Part shown: positions 8,133 through 16,868 of the stretch, piece after piece | How the letters are laid out: each line of letters opens with the position of its first letter | How positions within the stretch are numbered: position 1 is the stretch's first letter | NCBI RefSeq assembly: GCF_003268655.1 | Contig: NZ_CP029642.1 | Location: 2,418,001-2,482,000, forward strand | From: Arthrobacter dokdonellae | GTDB taxonomy: Bacteria; Actinomycetota; Actinomycetes; Actinomycetales; Micrococcaceae | DNA length: 64,000 bases | Direction: 5' to 3' | Notes under the pieces: generated by a model | What the model was told of the DNA's origin: nothing | The model's database searches: none | Seen by the model: only the letters and a program-made list of their open reading frames with translations | Made by a program: the position numbers and the translations under genes

Positions 8133-8510
8133 ATGACGCAGAACTTGAAGGGCCCGGCGCCGCAGACCGAGCCATTTGCCGCGGACTTGCTGCGCGGGCA
8201 CACCGACACGATCGTGCTGGGCGTGCTGCGTGACACCGAGCGCTACGGCTTCGAGATCTACAAAATGATCCGTGACGCCACGGGCGGGCTGTACGAGATC
8301 AAGGAAGCCACGCTTTACGCCACCTATCGCCGACTCGTGAAGGACGGGCTGGTCGAGGCCAGCTGGGGCGATGAAACCCAGGGCGGGCGGCGCAAGTATT
8401 ACCGGATCACCGACGCCGGGCGGGCCGTCTACCAGCAAAATGTCCGCGACTGGACGGCAACGCAGCACGTCATCAATACACTCCTGAACCTGAAAGGCGG
8501 CCAGTCATGA
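8133..8510 (+). CDS. PadR-family transcriptional regulator
   Basis: A 125-residue PadR regulator with a winged helix across residues 20-100: DTIVLGVLRDTERYGFEIYKMIRD, then EATLYATYRRLVKDGLVEASWGDETQGGRRKYYRITDAGR. The 4-base overlap with the next gene (ATGA) shows the two are translated together, the usual arrangement of PadR with a HAAS-domain membrane protein. It probably represses its own operon and possibly the ABC exporter beginning at 9612, as PadR proteins often control drug exporters. The 230 bases upstream are shared with the divergent UDG-like gene. GATACAGT just before the start may belong to its promoter. Confidence 0.9.
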   Translation: MTQNLKGPAPQTEPFAADLLRGHTDTIVLGVLRDTERYGFEIYKMIRDATGGLYEIKEATLYATYRRLVKDGLVEASWGDETQGGRRKYYRITDAGRAVYQQNVRDWTATQHVINTLLNLKGGQS

Positions 8511-9451
8511 GCGGTGCCGGACAATCCAACATCCATCGCCACCTCGACGAGGCCTTTGCGGGACTGGCCATGACGCCGGAGCTGCAGGACCTGAAGGAGG
8601 AGATCAGGTCCAATTTGTCGGCGCGGGTCGACGAACTTCGTCAATCCGGCGCCACCGACGATGAGGCGGCGGCGACGGCGATCACGGAACTTGGCGACAT
8701 CGGGGAGCTCATCCGCCAGGAATCGGCGGGGGAGGTGGCGGAATCCGTTAGCCCCGGACTGGCGCAGGTCAGGGACTGCGCCCGCAACCGCGTCAGGCCG
8801 AACGCCGGCTTTGTCACCGGCGCGGTGCTGCTGTCCGTGCTGGCGGTGGCGTCGCTCCTGCTGTTCGTCATGGTTCTGGGACCCTCCGGAAATCCGGGAA
8901 TGGCGGTGCTGTCCAGCTTTGTTCTTGCAGTTTCCGTTGGGGTGATTGTCTGCTGGAGCCTGCGGCAGGAGACTGGCCACAACTATCCGGTGCCGCCGCG
9001 CCGTGCACTGGCCTACGGTGCGGCGGCGGCTGCCGGCGTCGTCGGGCTTGCACTGTGCGCTCTCGTCACGACGGCGGGGACGGGCATGCTGGTTGCAGGC
9101 GTGTTCGTGGTCCTGGGATCCGTGGTGGGCTTCATTCGGCTGGGGATCTCGCAGACCAACCGGAAGAAGCCCTGGGTGCGTGAGGTACAGCGCGGGTTTG
9201 AGGGGCAGGACCGTTTTTCACAGGATCCGGCGGCCGCCGCACGGTTTGGCATGTATGTCGGTGCCCTCTGGATTGCCGCCCTCGCCGTGTTTGCCGTGCT
9301 GACGTTCACGGTGGGCATTGCCTGGTCCTGGCTTGCGATCCTGGCCGCGCTGGCAGCCACCATGGTGATCCTGGCCCGCATGCTCTTTCCCGCCGGCGGC
9401 GCCAACACCGGCCCCGCCGCCCCGCGAAAGCACGGCCCGGCACCGAACTGA
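8507..9451 (+). CDS. HAAS-domain membrane protein, PadR partner
   Basis: A 314-residue membrane protein. Residues 1-85 are the small helical HAAS/permease-prefix domain (SNIHRHLDEAFAGLAMTPELQDLKEEIRSNL ... ATAITELGDIGELI), known as the usual companion of PadR regulators. About six to eight hydrophobic segments follow, for example TGAVLLSVLAVASLLLFVMVL and AALAVFAVLTFTVGIAWSWLAILAAL. Start overlaps the padR stop (ATGA). The family is thought to sense or relay membrane stress to PadR, but that is not shown here. A hairpin at 9466-9495 ends the pair. Confidence 0.85.
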   Translation: MSGAGQSNIHRHLDEAFAGLAMTPELQDLKEEIRSNLSARVDELRQSGATDDEAAATAITELGDIGELIRQESAGEVAESVSPGLAQVRDCARNRVRPNAGFVTGAVLLSVLAVASLLLFVMVLGPSGNPGMAVLSSFVLAVSVGVIVCWSLRQETGHNYPVPPRRALAYGAAAAAGVVGLALCALVTTAGTGMLVAGVFVVLGSVVGFIRLGISQTNRKKPWVREVQRGFEGQDRFSQDPAAAARFGMYVGALWIAALAVFAVLTFTVGIAWSWLAILAALAATMVILARMLFPAGGANTGPAAPRKHGPAPN

Positions 9452-9465
9452 CCACCCAAATACAA

Positions 9466-9495
9466 GTGGCCCGGATGTTCGAGCATCCAGGCCAC
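9466..9495 (+). terminator. Hairpin after the PadR/HAAS pair
   Basis: GTGGCCCGGATG (9466-9477) and CATCCAGGCCAC (9484-9495) pair at 11 of 12 positions around the loop TTCGAG. It lies 14 bases after the stop codon, with no T-run. Confidence 0.6.
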
Positions 9496-9611
9496 CTGTA
9501 CCAACCATTGAGTCTCCCAAACGGGAATTGCGCTAACAATTACTCAAGGCACACTTGGAAGTTTACGCCAGCGCAACCTGGACGGGAGGCTCCTTTCCAA
9601 AGGAGCCAACC

Positions 9612-10712
9612 ATGGCACAAGCACAACCAGCACTGGAGGCCCGCGGGCTTGCCAAGTCCTACCCGGGCGGGCGCGGCAAGCCGCGCGTTGAAGCCCTTGC
9701 GGGGCTCAGCTTTACCGTCGCCGCCGGCACGATCTTCGGCCTGCTCGGCCCCAACGGCGCCGGCAAGTCCACCACCGTCAAGATCCTCGCCACCCTGGCC
9801 CGCGCCGACTCGGGCAGGGCCACCGTTGCCGGGATCGACGTCGGACGCCACCCAGCAAAGGTCCGGCGCACCATCGGCTTTGTCGCCCAAAAGCAGGTCT
9901 CCGACCCCATGGACACGGGACGGGAAAACCTGGTCCTCGCCGGCCGGCTGCAAGGCCTGCCCGGCTCCCGGGCCAAGGCCCGGGCTGCGTGGCTGCTGGA
10001 GCGGTTTTCGCTCACAGACGCCGGCAACCGGCAGGTCAAGAGCTACTCGGGCGGTATGGCCCGCAAGCTGGACGTGGCGATGGGCCTGATGCACGGCCCG
10101 CAAGTGCTGTTCCTGGACGAGCCCACCACGGGCCTGGACCCGGAATCCCGGGCCGACATGTGGGCCGAGCTCGAATCCATGGCCAGCGCCGAGGAAATGA
10201 CCATCTTGCTCACCACCCACTACCTCGAGGAGGCGGACCGCTTGGCCGGCAGGCTGGCCATCGTGGACCACGGCCGGATCGTGGTGGAAGGCACGCCCGA
10301 GGAGCTCAAGGACGGGCTCCATGGCGACGCCATCACGCTGAAGCTGGCGGCGCCGCAAGGTGCCCACGGAAGCGGTGCCGACGGACACGGGCGTACGGCG
10401 GCGGACGCCCTTGAGTCACTTTCAAGGGCGGGACTTTTGCGTGAGCCCTTCCTCGACGGCGACATCCTGCGTGGCCGCGTCGATTCCGGCGCCGCCGCGC
10501 TGCCGGTGGTCCTTCAGCAGCTGGCGGCGGCCGGGTTAGAGGCGGCCACGGCCACCGTGTCCCGGCCCAGCCTGGACGACGTCTACCTGCGCCACACCGG
10601 GCGCGCCTACAGCGCCGGTTCGCAGGGCGCCGGTCCACACAGCGCCGGTTCTCAGGGCGCCGGTCCACAGGACGCCCCCAGCGGGGCTGCCAGTGAAGTG
10701 AGCGAGGCATGA
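9612..10712 (+). CDS. DrrA-type ABC transporter ATP-binding protein
   Basis: A 366-residue ATPase of the DrrA/drug-resistance exporter type. Walker A GPNGAGKST near residues 47-55, signature YSGGM near 146, Walker [12 protein letters not shown], and the H-loop LTTHYLEEADRLAGRLAIVDHG are all present, followed by the C-terminal DrrA extension. The ATG at 9612 is chosen because AAAGGAG lies at 9599-9605 and the family begins here, although the frame is open upstream. The last 40 residues carry a twice-repeated AGSQGAGPH segment from a 30-bp DNA repeat. It overlaps the permease gene (ATGA). Transported substrate unknown; an antibiotic or lipid is typical. Confidence 0.93.
   Translation: MAQAQPALEARGLAKSYPGGRGKPRVEALAGLSFTVAAGTIFGLLGPNGAGKSTTVKILATLARADSGRATVAGIDVGRHPAKVRRTIGFVAQKQVSDPMDTGRENLVLAGRLQGLPGSRAKARAAWLLERFSLTDAGNRQVKSYSGGMARKLDVAMGLMHGPQVLFLDEPTTGLDPESRADMWAELESMASAEEMTILLTTHYLEEADRLAGRLAIVDHGRIVVEGTPEELKDGLHGDAITLKLAAPQGAHGSGADGHGRTAADALESLSRAGLLREPFLDGDILRGRVDSGAAALPVVLQQLAAAGLEAATATVSRPSLDDVYLRHTGRAYSAGSQGAGPHSAGSQGAGPQDAPSGAASEVSEA
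10611..10670 (+). repeat. 30-bp in-frame tandem repeat in the ABC ATPase gene
   Basis: Two copies of a 30-bp unit starting AGCGCCGGTT (10611-10640, 10641-10670) differ at only a few positions. They encode a ten-residue SAGSQGAGPH unit twice, just ahead of the stop codon, where the family has no conserved fold. Confidence 0.85.
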
Positions 10713-11494
10713 GCGCCCTGACCATGGCCGGCCACACGGCGTTCCTCACCGCGCGGCAGCTGCGCGCGTTCATGCGTGTCCCCGCGTACCTGGTCATGAA
10801 CCTGATCCAGCCCATCATCTGGCTCCTCCTGTTCGGCCAGCTGTTCAAGTCCGTGGTCGACATCCCCGGGTTCTCCGGCGGCGGCGACTACCTGGTCTTC
10901 CTCACCCCGGGCATCGTGATGATGATGGCCTTGTTCGGCAGCGCCTGGGCCGGCACCAGCTTCATCCAGGACATGGACCGGGGCGTGCTGGACCGCTTCC
11001 TCTCTTCGCCCACCAGCCGCAGCGGCCTGGTCGTCGCCACGATGCTCTACCAGGCCGTGCTGACCGTCATCCAGACACTGGTGGTGCTCGGCGTGGCCTG
11101 GCTGGCCGGCGCAAGGTTCGACGGCGGATGGCCGGGCCTTGCGGTGCTCCTCCTCGCCGCCGTGCTGCTGACCTTCATCTTCGCGGCGTTCTCGAACGCC
11201 ATGGCACTGCTGGCGCGGGCGCAGACGGCGCTGATCGCCATCTCCCAGGTCATCGCTTTCCCGCTGATGTTCCTCAGTTCGGCCATCATGGACACCGGCC
11301 TGTCGCCGGCGTGGGTACGCAACGTGGCACGTTTCAACCCGTTTGAATGGGCGGTGACAGCGGGCCGCGGTTCGCTGCAGACCGCGCCGGATTGGGGCGC
11401 CGTGTGGGGATCGTTGGGGCTGCTTGCGGCGCTGGCCGTTGTCATGACGTGGCTGGCGGCGCGGGCGTTCCGCGTCTACCAGCGCTCCGCATAG
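10709..11494 (+). CDS. DrrB-type ABC transporter permease
   Basis: A 261-residue ABC-2 type permease with about six membrane segments, including VPAYLVMNLIQPIIWLLLFGQLF and YLVFLTPGIVMMMALFGSAWAG. The latter, with the following MDRGVLDRFLSSPTSRSGLV, is the DrrB/ABC-2 signature. It starts inside the ATPase gene stop (ATGA), so the two form one exporter. Its C-terminal region carries the FNPFEWAVTAGR motif seen in the family. A large structured region follows at 11512-11579. Confidence 0.93.
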   Translation: MSALTMAGHTAFLTARQLRAFMRVPAYLVMNLIQPIIWLLLFGQLFKSVVDIPGFSGGGDYLVFLTPGIVMMMALFGSAWAGTSFIQDMDRGVLDRFLSSPTSRSGLVVATMLYQAVLTVIQTLVVLGVAWLAGARFDGGWPGLAVLLLAAVLLTFIFAAFSNAMALLARAQTALIAISQVIAFPLMFLSSAIMDTGLSPAWVRNVARFNPFEWAVTAGRGSLQTAPDWGAVWGSLGLLAALAVVMTWLAARAFRVYQRSA

Positions 11495-11511
11495 CGTGGC
11501 CGGGCGCCCCG

Positions 11512-11579
11512 GGCGCCTGCGTGCCGCGGTCCGGCGCTCCGGCCCGGGCCGGCGCGGGGCACCCGGGACGGCAGGCGCC
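11512..11579. terminator. Nested hairpin after the ABC exporter
   Basis: Outer arms GGCGCCTGC (11512-11520) and GCAGGCGCC (11571-11579) are perfect complements. Inside them GTGCC (11521-11525) pairs with GGCAC (11548-11552), and the core CCGGCCCGGGCCGG is itself a palindrome. It lies just after the permease stop and ahead of the aminotransferase. Probably a terminator or mRNA-stabilising structure. Confidence 0.6.
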
Positions 11580-11656
11580 GTCGTGCTTGCTTCCTGTGCG
11601 ACCGCCATGTGGACGGAGCCGCGGGCCGCGGGCCGGCCTGTGTGAAAATAGAGTTC

Positions 11657-12892
11657 ATGCGCCCCATGCAACACTCCAGCAAACTTGCCAATGTACGGTA
11701 TGAACTTCGCGGCCCGATTCTCCACGCGGCCCAGAAGATGGAGGCGGAGGGGCACCGGATCCTGCGCATGAACCTGGGGGACACCGCCCCGTTCGGCCTG
11801 GAGGCGCCCGAATCGATCGTGGTGGACATGATTCACCACCTGCGCGGGGCACAGGGCTACAGCGATTCCAAAGGCATCTTTTCCGCCCGGACCGCCATCT
11901 CGCAGTACTACCAGACCCAGGGACTGATGCAGATCGGCGTCGATGACATTTTTGTCGGAAACGGCGTCAGCGAGCTGATCTCCATGACCTTGCAGGCCTT
12001 CCTGGAAAACGGCGATGAGGTGCTGATTCCGGCGCCCGACTACCCGCTGTGGACCGCCTCCGTCACGCTGACCGGCGGCGTGCCCGTCCACTACCTGTGC
12101 GACGAGGACAACGAGTGGTGGCCGGACATGGCGGACGTGGCGGCGAAGATCACCCCCGCCACCCGCGCGATTGTCATCATCAACCCCAACAACCCCACCG
12201 GCGCCGTCTACCCGCGCCATATCCTGGAGCGGTTCGTCGAACTGGCGCGCGAGAACGATCTCGTCATCTTTGCTGATGAGATCTACGAGAAGATCCTCTA
12301 CGACGGCCGCACCCACATCCATATGGCCTCCCTGGCCGACGACGTCTGCATGCTCACCTTCAGCGGCCTGTCCAAGGCGTATCGGATGCCCGGCTACCGT
12401 GCCGGCTGGGTCGCGCTGTCCGGACCGCGTGCCGCCATGGCCGAGTTCAAGGAATCGCTGGAACTCATCGCCTCGCTGCGCCTGTGTTCCAACGTTCCGG
12501 CACAGCACGCCATCCAGACGTCGCTTGGCGGCTATCAAAGCATCAACGACCTCACGAAGCCGGGCGGACGTCTCTGCGAACAGCGGACGCGGGCTTCGCA
12601 GCTGCTCAACGCGCTGCCCGGCGTCTCCTGCGTTCCCGCGTCGGGGGCCATGTACCTGTTCGTGAAGCTGGACCCGGAGATGTATCCCATCGACAACGAC
12701 GAAAAGTTCGTGATCGACCTGCTGCAGGACCAGAAGATCCTTGTCTCCCACGGCACCGCCTTCCACTGGCCCACGCCCGACCATTTCCGCTTTGTCCTGC
12801 TGCCCTCCGTGCGCGACATCGAGGAGGCCGTGCGGCGGATATCCACCTTCCTGGCCGTGTACCGCAGCAAGGCCACGACGGCGCGACGGTAG
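11657..12892 (+). CDS. AlaA-type pyridoxal phosphate aminotransferase
   Basis: A 411-residue class I/II aminotransferase most like AlaA (glutamate-pyruvate aminotransferase), which makes alanine from pyruvate. The beginning SSKLANVRYELRGPILHAAQKME matches AlaA. Other motifs: LNLGD-like NLGDTAPFG, PDYPLW, the Asp of NPNNPTGAVY, FADEIYEKILYD, and the PLP lysine K240 in SGLSKAYRMPGYRAGW. The start at 11657 is chosen by family comparison; the frame is open further upstream but without a ribosome site. A second ATG three codons on is possible. A tyrosine or valine substrate cannot be excluded. Confidence 0.88.
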   Translation: MRPMQHSSKLANVRYELRGPILHAAQKMEAEGHRILRMNLGDTAPFGLEAPESIVVDMIHHLRGAQGYSDSKGIFSARTAISQYYQTQGLMQIGVDDIFVGNGVSELISMTLQAFLENGDEVLIPAPDYPLWTASVTLTGGVPVHYLCDEDNEWWPDMADVAAKITPATRAIVIINPNNPTGAVYPRHILERFVELARENDLVIFADEIYEKILYDGRTHIHMASLADDVCMLTFSGLSKAYRMPGYRAGWVALSGPRAAMAEFKESLELIASLRLCSNVPAQHAIQTSLGGYQSINDLTKPGGRLCEQRTRASQLLNALPGVSCVPASGAMYLFVKLDPEMYPIDNDEKFVIDLLQDQKILVSHGTAFHWPTPDHFRFVLLPSVRDIEEAVRRISTFLAVYRSKATTARR

Positions 12893-13015
12893 TTTTTCTT
12901 CACCCCTCCCGCTGCGGGGAATAGTTCCGCAGGCCGGCCAGTTCCCCTCTGTAGATGCAAACGCATGTTTCTCGGCTTCATGGCCGGGACTGGGGCAAGG
13001 AAAAGGGAGCAAGGC

Positions 13016-14059
13016 ATGACCGCGGCTGAATTCGAACTGGGACTGGACACCTTTGGGGACGTCACCTTGGACGCGGACGGCCGCGCCAAGCCGGCCGCGC
13101 AGGTGATTCGCGACGTCGTCGAACAGGCAGTGCTGGCGGATTCCCTGGGGCTGGACTCGTTTGGAGTTGGCGAACACCACCGCGACGATTTCTCCGTGTC
13201 GTCGCCCGACATGGTGCTTGCGGCCATCGCCGGACGGACCAAGCGCATCCGGCTGGGTTCCGCAGTCACAGTGCTCAGTTCCGATGACCCCATCCGGGTG
13301 TTCCAGAGGTTTTCCACGCTCGACGCCGTTTCCTCCGGCCGGGCCGAAGTCACGCTGGGCCGCGGCTCCTTCACGGAATCGTTTCCGCTGTTTGGGCTGG
13401 ACTTGGCACAGTATGAGGAATTGTTTGAGGAGAAGCTGGCACTGTTCGCCGAGCTCCTGAAGCAGGAGCCGGTCTCCTGGAGCGGCAAGACGAGGCCGGC
13501 GTTGTCGGAACAGATGGTCTTTCCGCACCTCGAGTCGGGCACGCTGAAAACCTGGGTCGCTGTGGGCGGCAGCCCACAGTCGGTGGTCCGCGCCGCCAGC
13601 TACGGGCTGCCGCTGATGCTCGCCATCATCGGCGGGGAGCCGCTTCAGTTTGCGCCGTTCACCGAGCTCTACCACCGTGCACTGAAGGAATTTGGCCAAC
13701 CGGACCAGCCCATCGGCGTCCACTCGCCGGGGCACATTGCCGAGACGGACGAACAGGCCATGGAGGAATTGTGGCCGCACTATGCCGCGATGCATAACCG
13801 CATCGGACGTGACCGCGGCTGGCCGCCCCTGACCCGCATGCAGTTCAATGCCACGGCGAGCCCAAAAGGTGCGCTGATGGTCGGCTCGCCGGAAACTGTG
13901 GCCCGCAAGATCACCGCGGTCGCCAAGGCGCTGGGGCTGTCCCGCTTTGATCTCAAATACAGCCACGGCACGCTGCCGCACGAGCAGATGCTCAAAAGCA
14001 TTGAGCTTTATGGCACGCTTGTGGCCCCCGTCGTCAGGGGAAACCTGCGTAAGGGCTGA
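13016..14059 (+). CDS. Luciferase-like flavin-dependent oxidoreductase (LLM class)
   Basis: A 347-residue member of the bacterial luciferase-like (LLM) superfamily of FMN- or F420-dependent enzymes. Features are GLDSFGVGEHHRDDFSVSSPDMVLAAIAGRTKRIRLGSAVTVLSSDDPIRVFQRFSTLDAVSSGRAEVTLGRGSF in the first half and the barrel strand around TWVAVGGSPQSVVRAASYGLPLMLAIIGG in the middle. The ATG at 13016 with GGGAG at 13005-13009 is preferred to the upstream in-frame ATG. Substrate unknown; it stands in its own transcription unit downstream of the aminotransferase. Confidence 0.88.
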   Translation: MTAAEFELGLDTFGDVTLDADGRAKPAAQVIRDVVEQAVLADSLGLDSFGVGEHHRDDFSVSSPDMVLAAIAGRTKRIRLGSAVTVLSSDDPIRVFQRFSTLDAVSSGRAEVTLGRGSFTESFPLFGLDLAQYEELFEEKLALFAELLKQEPVSWSGKTRPALSEQMVFPHLESGTLKTWVAVGGSPQSVVRAASYGLPLMLAIIGGEPLQFAPFTELYHRALKEFGQPDQPIGVHSPGHIAETDEQAMEELWPHYAAMHNRIGRDRGWPPLTRMQFNATASPKGALMVGSPETVARKITAVAKALGLSRFDLKYSHGTLPHEQMLKSIELYGTLVAPVVRGNLRKG

Positions 14060-14277
14060 TTCGCCTGCGGCCCGGCCCTTCGGCGCCGCTGCGGCGCGCG
14101 GGCCTTGGCGGGCCCGGGTCCGGGTCCGGTGGGCGAGGCCGGCCCGGGTCGACTGAGACTCTGGCGCCGCCCTGGTAGAGCCGGCCCCGGCGGGCGAATT
14201 CCGCCCGGAGGTCACGTCCGGCCCGGTGGGCGGTATCCAGTCCGGGGATTGGTGGCGTGGGCGGGGCGGAAACTGTT

Positions 14278-14293
14278 TAGAACTAATGTTCTA
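14278..14293. promoter_or_regulatory. Probable LexA (SOS) box
   Basis: TAGAACTAATGTTCTA contains GAAC, four bases, GTTC, the core of Gram-positive and actinobacterial LexA boxes, as a perfect six-base inverted repeat around TAAT. It ends 7 bases before the -35 box of the DUF222/HNH gene, so LexA could repress it. Binding is inferred. Confidence 0.6.
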
Positions 14294-14300
14294 GAAACTA

Positions 14301-14329
14301 TTGATAGTGTGGTATATAGGGCGTAGACT
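14301..14329 (+). promoter_or_regulatory. Promoter of the DUF222/HNH gene, likely leaderless
   Basis: The -35 box TTGATA (14301-14306) and -10 box TAGACT (14324-14329) are 17 bases apart. Transcription would begin about seven bases later, at or beside the ATG at 14337, so the mRNA probably has no 5' leader. No Shine-Dalgarno sequence is present. Confidence 0.65.
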
Positions 14330-14336
14330 TGGTGTC

Positions 14337-16868
14337 ATGGACAGGCCGGAGAGCGGCCCCGGCAGCGGGGGAGTTCCCGCCACAGCGGATGTGGCGGCCC
14401 TCATCGCCGCCGTGTCCCTTCCCTCCATTGAACCCTTCGGCCCCGACACGCCCGGGCTGGCCGGGCTGCCGGCGTACACCCCGCACCCGGTCCCGGAGCC
14501 GGAACCGGCCTCGCGGGTCCAGGTCGCGCGCACCGTGCAGGACGCCACCATCGCCGCCCTGGCCGCGGTGCGGGTCCTGGAGGGGAGGACCGCGGCGTTG
14601 AAGGCGGCCCTGCTCGCCCGCCACCTGGCCGCCGCCGCCGTCGAATCGGCCGCGGTGGCCCTGGACCCGTGGCAGGCCGGGCTGGGCGAAGCCTCCGCGA
14701 CCGCCGAGATCGCCACGACCCTGTGCATCGCCCAGGGCAGCGCGGCCGCCCTGGCCCGCCAGGCCGTGGAACTGCTCGCCCACCACCCCGAGACCCTCAC
14801 CGCCCTGGAAACCGGCACCCTGTCCTGGCGGCACGCGTGCACGGTCCTGGGTGAAACCGGCACCCTGGCCCAAACCCCGTCCCTGGCCCCGGCCGACATC
14901 ACCGCGTTCGAAGCCCGCCTGCTCGCCGCCGCGCCGGGCACCACCGCCGGCGGGTTCGCCTCCCGGGCCCGGCGGATGCGCGAGGGCCTGCACCCGGAAA
15001 CCCTCACCACCCGCACCCGCCAGGCCATCACCAAACGCTCCCTCACCCTCGAACCGGGCAAGGACGGCATGTCCTGGCTGACCCTGCACATCCCCGCCCC
15101 GGCAGCCCAGGGCGCCTACGTCCAATGCACGCGCCTCGCCCGGACCCAACAAGGCCCCGACGAACACCGCACCCCCGGCCAACTCCAAGCCGACACCGCC
15201 ACCCTCCTCCTCCTAAACCAACCCCTCCCCACCACCACCAACGCAGGCACCACCAACACCACCGGCGACAGCAACGCCGGAACCAACGCCGGAACCACCG
15301 GCGGGCTCAGCTACAGCGACAACCCCACGACCGGCGCAGACAGCAACAGCGACAACCCCACGACCGGCGCAGACAGCAACAGCGACAACCGCACGACCGG
15401 CGCAGACAGCGACAGGAGCAACGGCGGCTCAAGCAGCACCGGCGGAAGCAACGGCAACACCCGCCACGACGGGCCCGGAGGAAACAATGCCGGCGGCGCC
15501 GCTGGCGCTCCGGACGGCAGCCACACTGTGGCCGGCGGCCGCAATGGCGGGCCTGTCGGCGGCCCGTACGTGGGTGCACGGTTCATCAGCGACCCGTTCT
15601 CGGGCCAGATCCTGGACATGTACACCATCACCAGCCCCACCCCGATGGAAGAGGGCGGGTATACCGGGTTGACGCTGGTGGACGTGGTCCCGGACTGGGC
15701 CCACGGGCCCTCGCACGAAGTGATCGGGCCCCTGACCCGGGACGCCGACGCCCGCGCCAGGGCCTGGGAGACCAACCCGGAAAACATCCCCCTGACCGGA
15801 ACCCTCTGCCCCGACACCCCACCCGGCACCGGCAGCACCGACACGGCATCCGGCACCGGCAGCACCGGCACGGCATCCGGCACCGGCGGCACGGTCGGAG
15901 GCTCCGTGATGGGGGACGGTCATCCCCGAGGGGACGGTTCCGTCCCGGGCGGCGGCACGAATGGAGCCACCACCGGCGGCACGGGCGGCGGCACTGGTGG
16001 GACCGGTGGCATGATTGGGGAGCTGGTCGCCGGGCTTGCCGGCGCCCTGGTGGACGGGGTGGTCGACGGGTTGCTGGAGGATCCCGTGCAGGACTACCTG
16101 GACCAGCTCGAGGCCGCCCGCAACGGGGCGGCGATCACCGGGCCTCCGCTGCCGGGCGCGCAGGTGATCATCACGGTCCCGGTCCTGGGCCTGCTCGGAG
16201 CCACGAACGAACCGGCGCAGCTGGCCGGGCACGGGCCGATCCCGGAGGAAACCGCCCGCAGGCTCCTGGAGAACGCCGGGGCGTTCCTGCGCGTGCTCAC
16301 CGATCCCGTCACCAACGTGCCCCTGGCGGAGCTGGCCCCGGAACGGTACCGGCTGCGGGAAGCCGAGAAAACCCTGCTGCGGGCGTTGAACGAGACGTGT
16401 TCGTTCCCGAACTGCACCAACCCGGCCATCACCGCCGACATCGACCATGTCATCGCCTACGGCCAGGGCGGGCCCACCACCAGGGCCAACACCCACCCGG
16501 GCTGCCGCCTCCATCACGCGCTGCGTCACTTCCGTGACGACAAGGACCGCCACGGCCGCTACCGCCAGGACCGGGACCCGGACCGGGCCGGGATCAAGCT
16601 GCGCGGCTGGAAGCCCTGCACCACCGCCGACGGGCGCGTGGGCTGGACCTCGCCCACCGGCAAATACCACGCCCCCACACCCCGCGACACCCAGCCACCG
16701 GCCTACCCCAAATGGCTCAAAAAACGCCTCGCCAAAAACCCCAGCCACCACAAAAACAGCCCCACAACCGGCCCGGCACCCCGGATCGACCTAAGTCAAA
16801 GCCCCCTCGAAAGCCTCCTCGACTACAACTTCAAACACCCCAACAACAACAACCAACCCGACAGCTGA
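14337..16868 (+). CDS. DUF222/13E12-type protein with C-terminal HNH endonuclease
   Basis: An 843-residue protein of the DUF222 (13E12 repeat) family found in many copies in actinobacteria. Residues about 30-290 form DUF222. A long low-complexity linker (about 300-420) is rich in Ser, Asn, Thr, Gly and built from an 11-residue unit SDNPTTGADSN. A further Gly/Thr-rich stretch (about 495-560) precedes the rest of the DUF222 region and a C-terminal HNH domain (CSFPNCTNPAITADIDHVIAYGQGGPTT ... CRLHH). The ATG is chosen because the promoter places the transcript start on it. The linker and the C-rich 3' end differ in base use from neighbouring genes. The DNA target is unknown. Confidence 0.88.
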   Translation: MDRPESGPGSGGVPATADVAALIAAVSLPSIEPFGPDTPGLAGLPAYTPHPVPEPEPASRVQVARTVQDATIAALAAVRVLEGRTAALKAALLARHLAAAAVESAAVALDPWQAGLGEASATAEIATTLCIAQGSAAALARQAVELLAHHPETLTALETGTLSWRHACTVLGETGTLAQTPSLAPADITAFEARLLAAAPGTTAGGFASRARRMREGLHPETLTTRTRQAITKRSLTLEPGKDGMSWLTLHIPAPAAQGAYVQCTRLARTQQGPDEHRTPGQLQADTATLLLLNQPLPTTTNAGTTNTTGDSNAGTNAGTTGGLSYSDNPTTGADSNSDNPTTGADSNSDNRTTGADSDRSNGGSSSTGGSNGNTRHDGPGGNNAGGAAGAPDGSHTVAGGRNGGPVGGPYVGARFISDPFSGQILDMYTITSPTPMEEGGYTGLTLVDVVPDWAHGPSHEVIGPLTRDADARARAWETNPENIPLTGTLCPDTPPGTGSTDTASGTGSTGTASGTGGTVGGSVMGDGHPRGDGSVPGGGTNGATTGGTGGGTGGTGGMIGELVAGLAGALVDGVVDGLLEDPVQDYLDQLEAARNGAAITGPPLPGAQVIITVPVLGLLGATNEPAQLAGHGPIPEETARRLLENAGAFLRVLTDPVTNVPLAELAPERYRLREAEKTLLRALNETCSFPNCTNPAITADIDHVIAYGQGGPTTRANTHPGCRLHHALRHFRDDKDRHGRYRQDRDPDRAGIKLRGWKPCTTADGRVGWTSPTGKYHAPTPRDTQPPAYPKWLKKRLAKNPSHHKNSPTTGPAPRIDLSQSPLESLLDYNFKHPNNNNQPDS
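15315..15413 (+). repeat. 33-bp tandem repeat coding for an 11-residue unit
   Basis: Three copies of a 33-bp unit (15315-15347, 15348-15380, 15381-15413) encode SDNPTTGADSN, with small changes in the third. It is in frame within the DUF222/HNH linker and is a place where copy number could change. Confidence 0.92.
15825..15878 (+). repeat. 27-bp tandem repeat in the DUF222/HNH linker
   Basis: Two 27-bp copies (15825-15851, 15852-15878), followed by a partial third, encode a GTGSTxTAS unit. The protein is Gly, Thr and Ser rich over this stretch. Confidence 0.85.

Noticed and set aside
14191..14207. Small hairpin CGGGCG/CGCCCG as a terminator of the luciferase-like gene
   Set aside because: Only six base pairs in a GC-rich stretch; too weak to list.
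10652..14215. Long open frame on the minus strand (about 1187 codons)
   Set aside because: It runs antisense to the ABC permease, aminotransferase and luciferase-like genes, which have clear motifs. Long antisense frames are expected in high-GC DNA, and its translation shows no recognisable domain.
15315..15413. Repeats considered as a CRISPR array
   Set aside because: The repeats are contiguous, in frame and have no spacers, so they are coding repeats.
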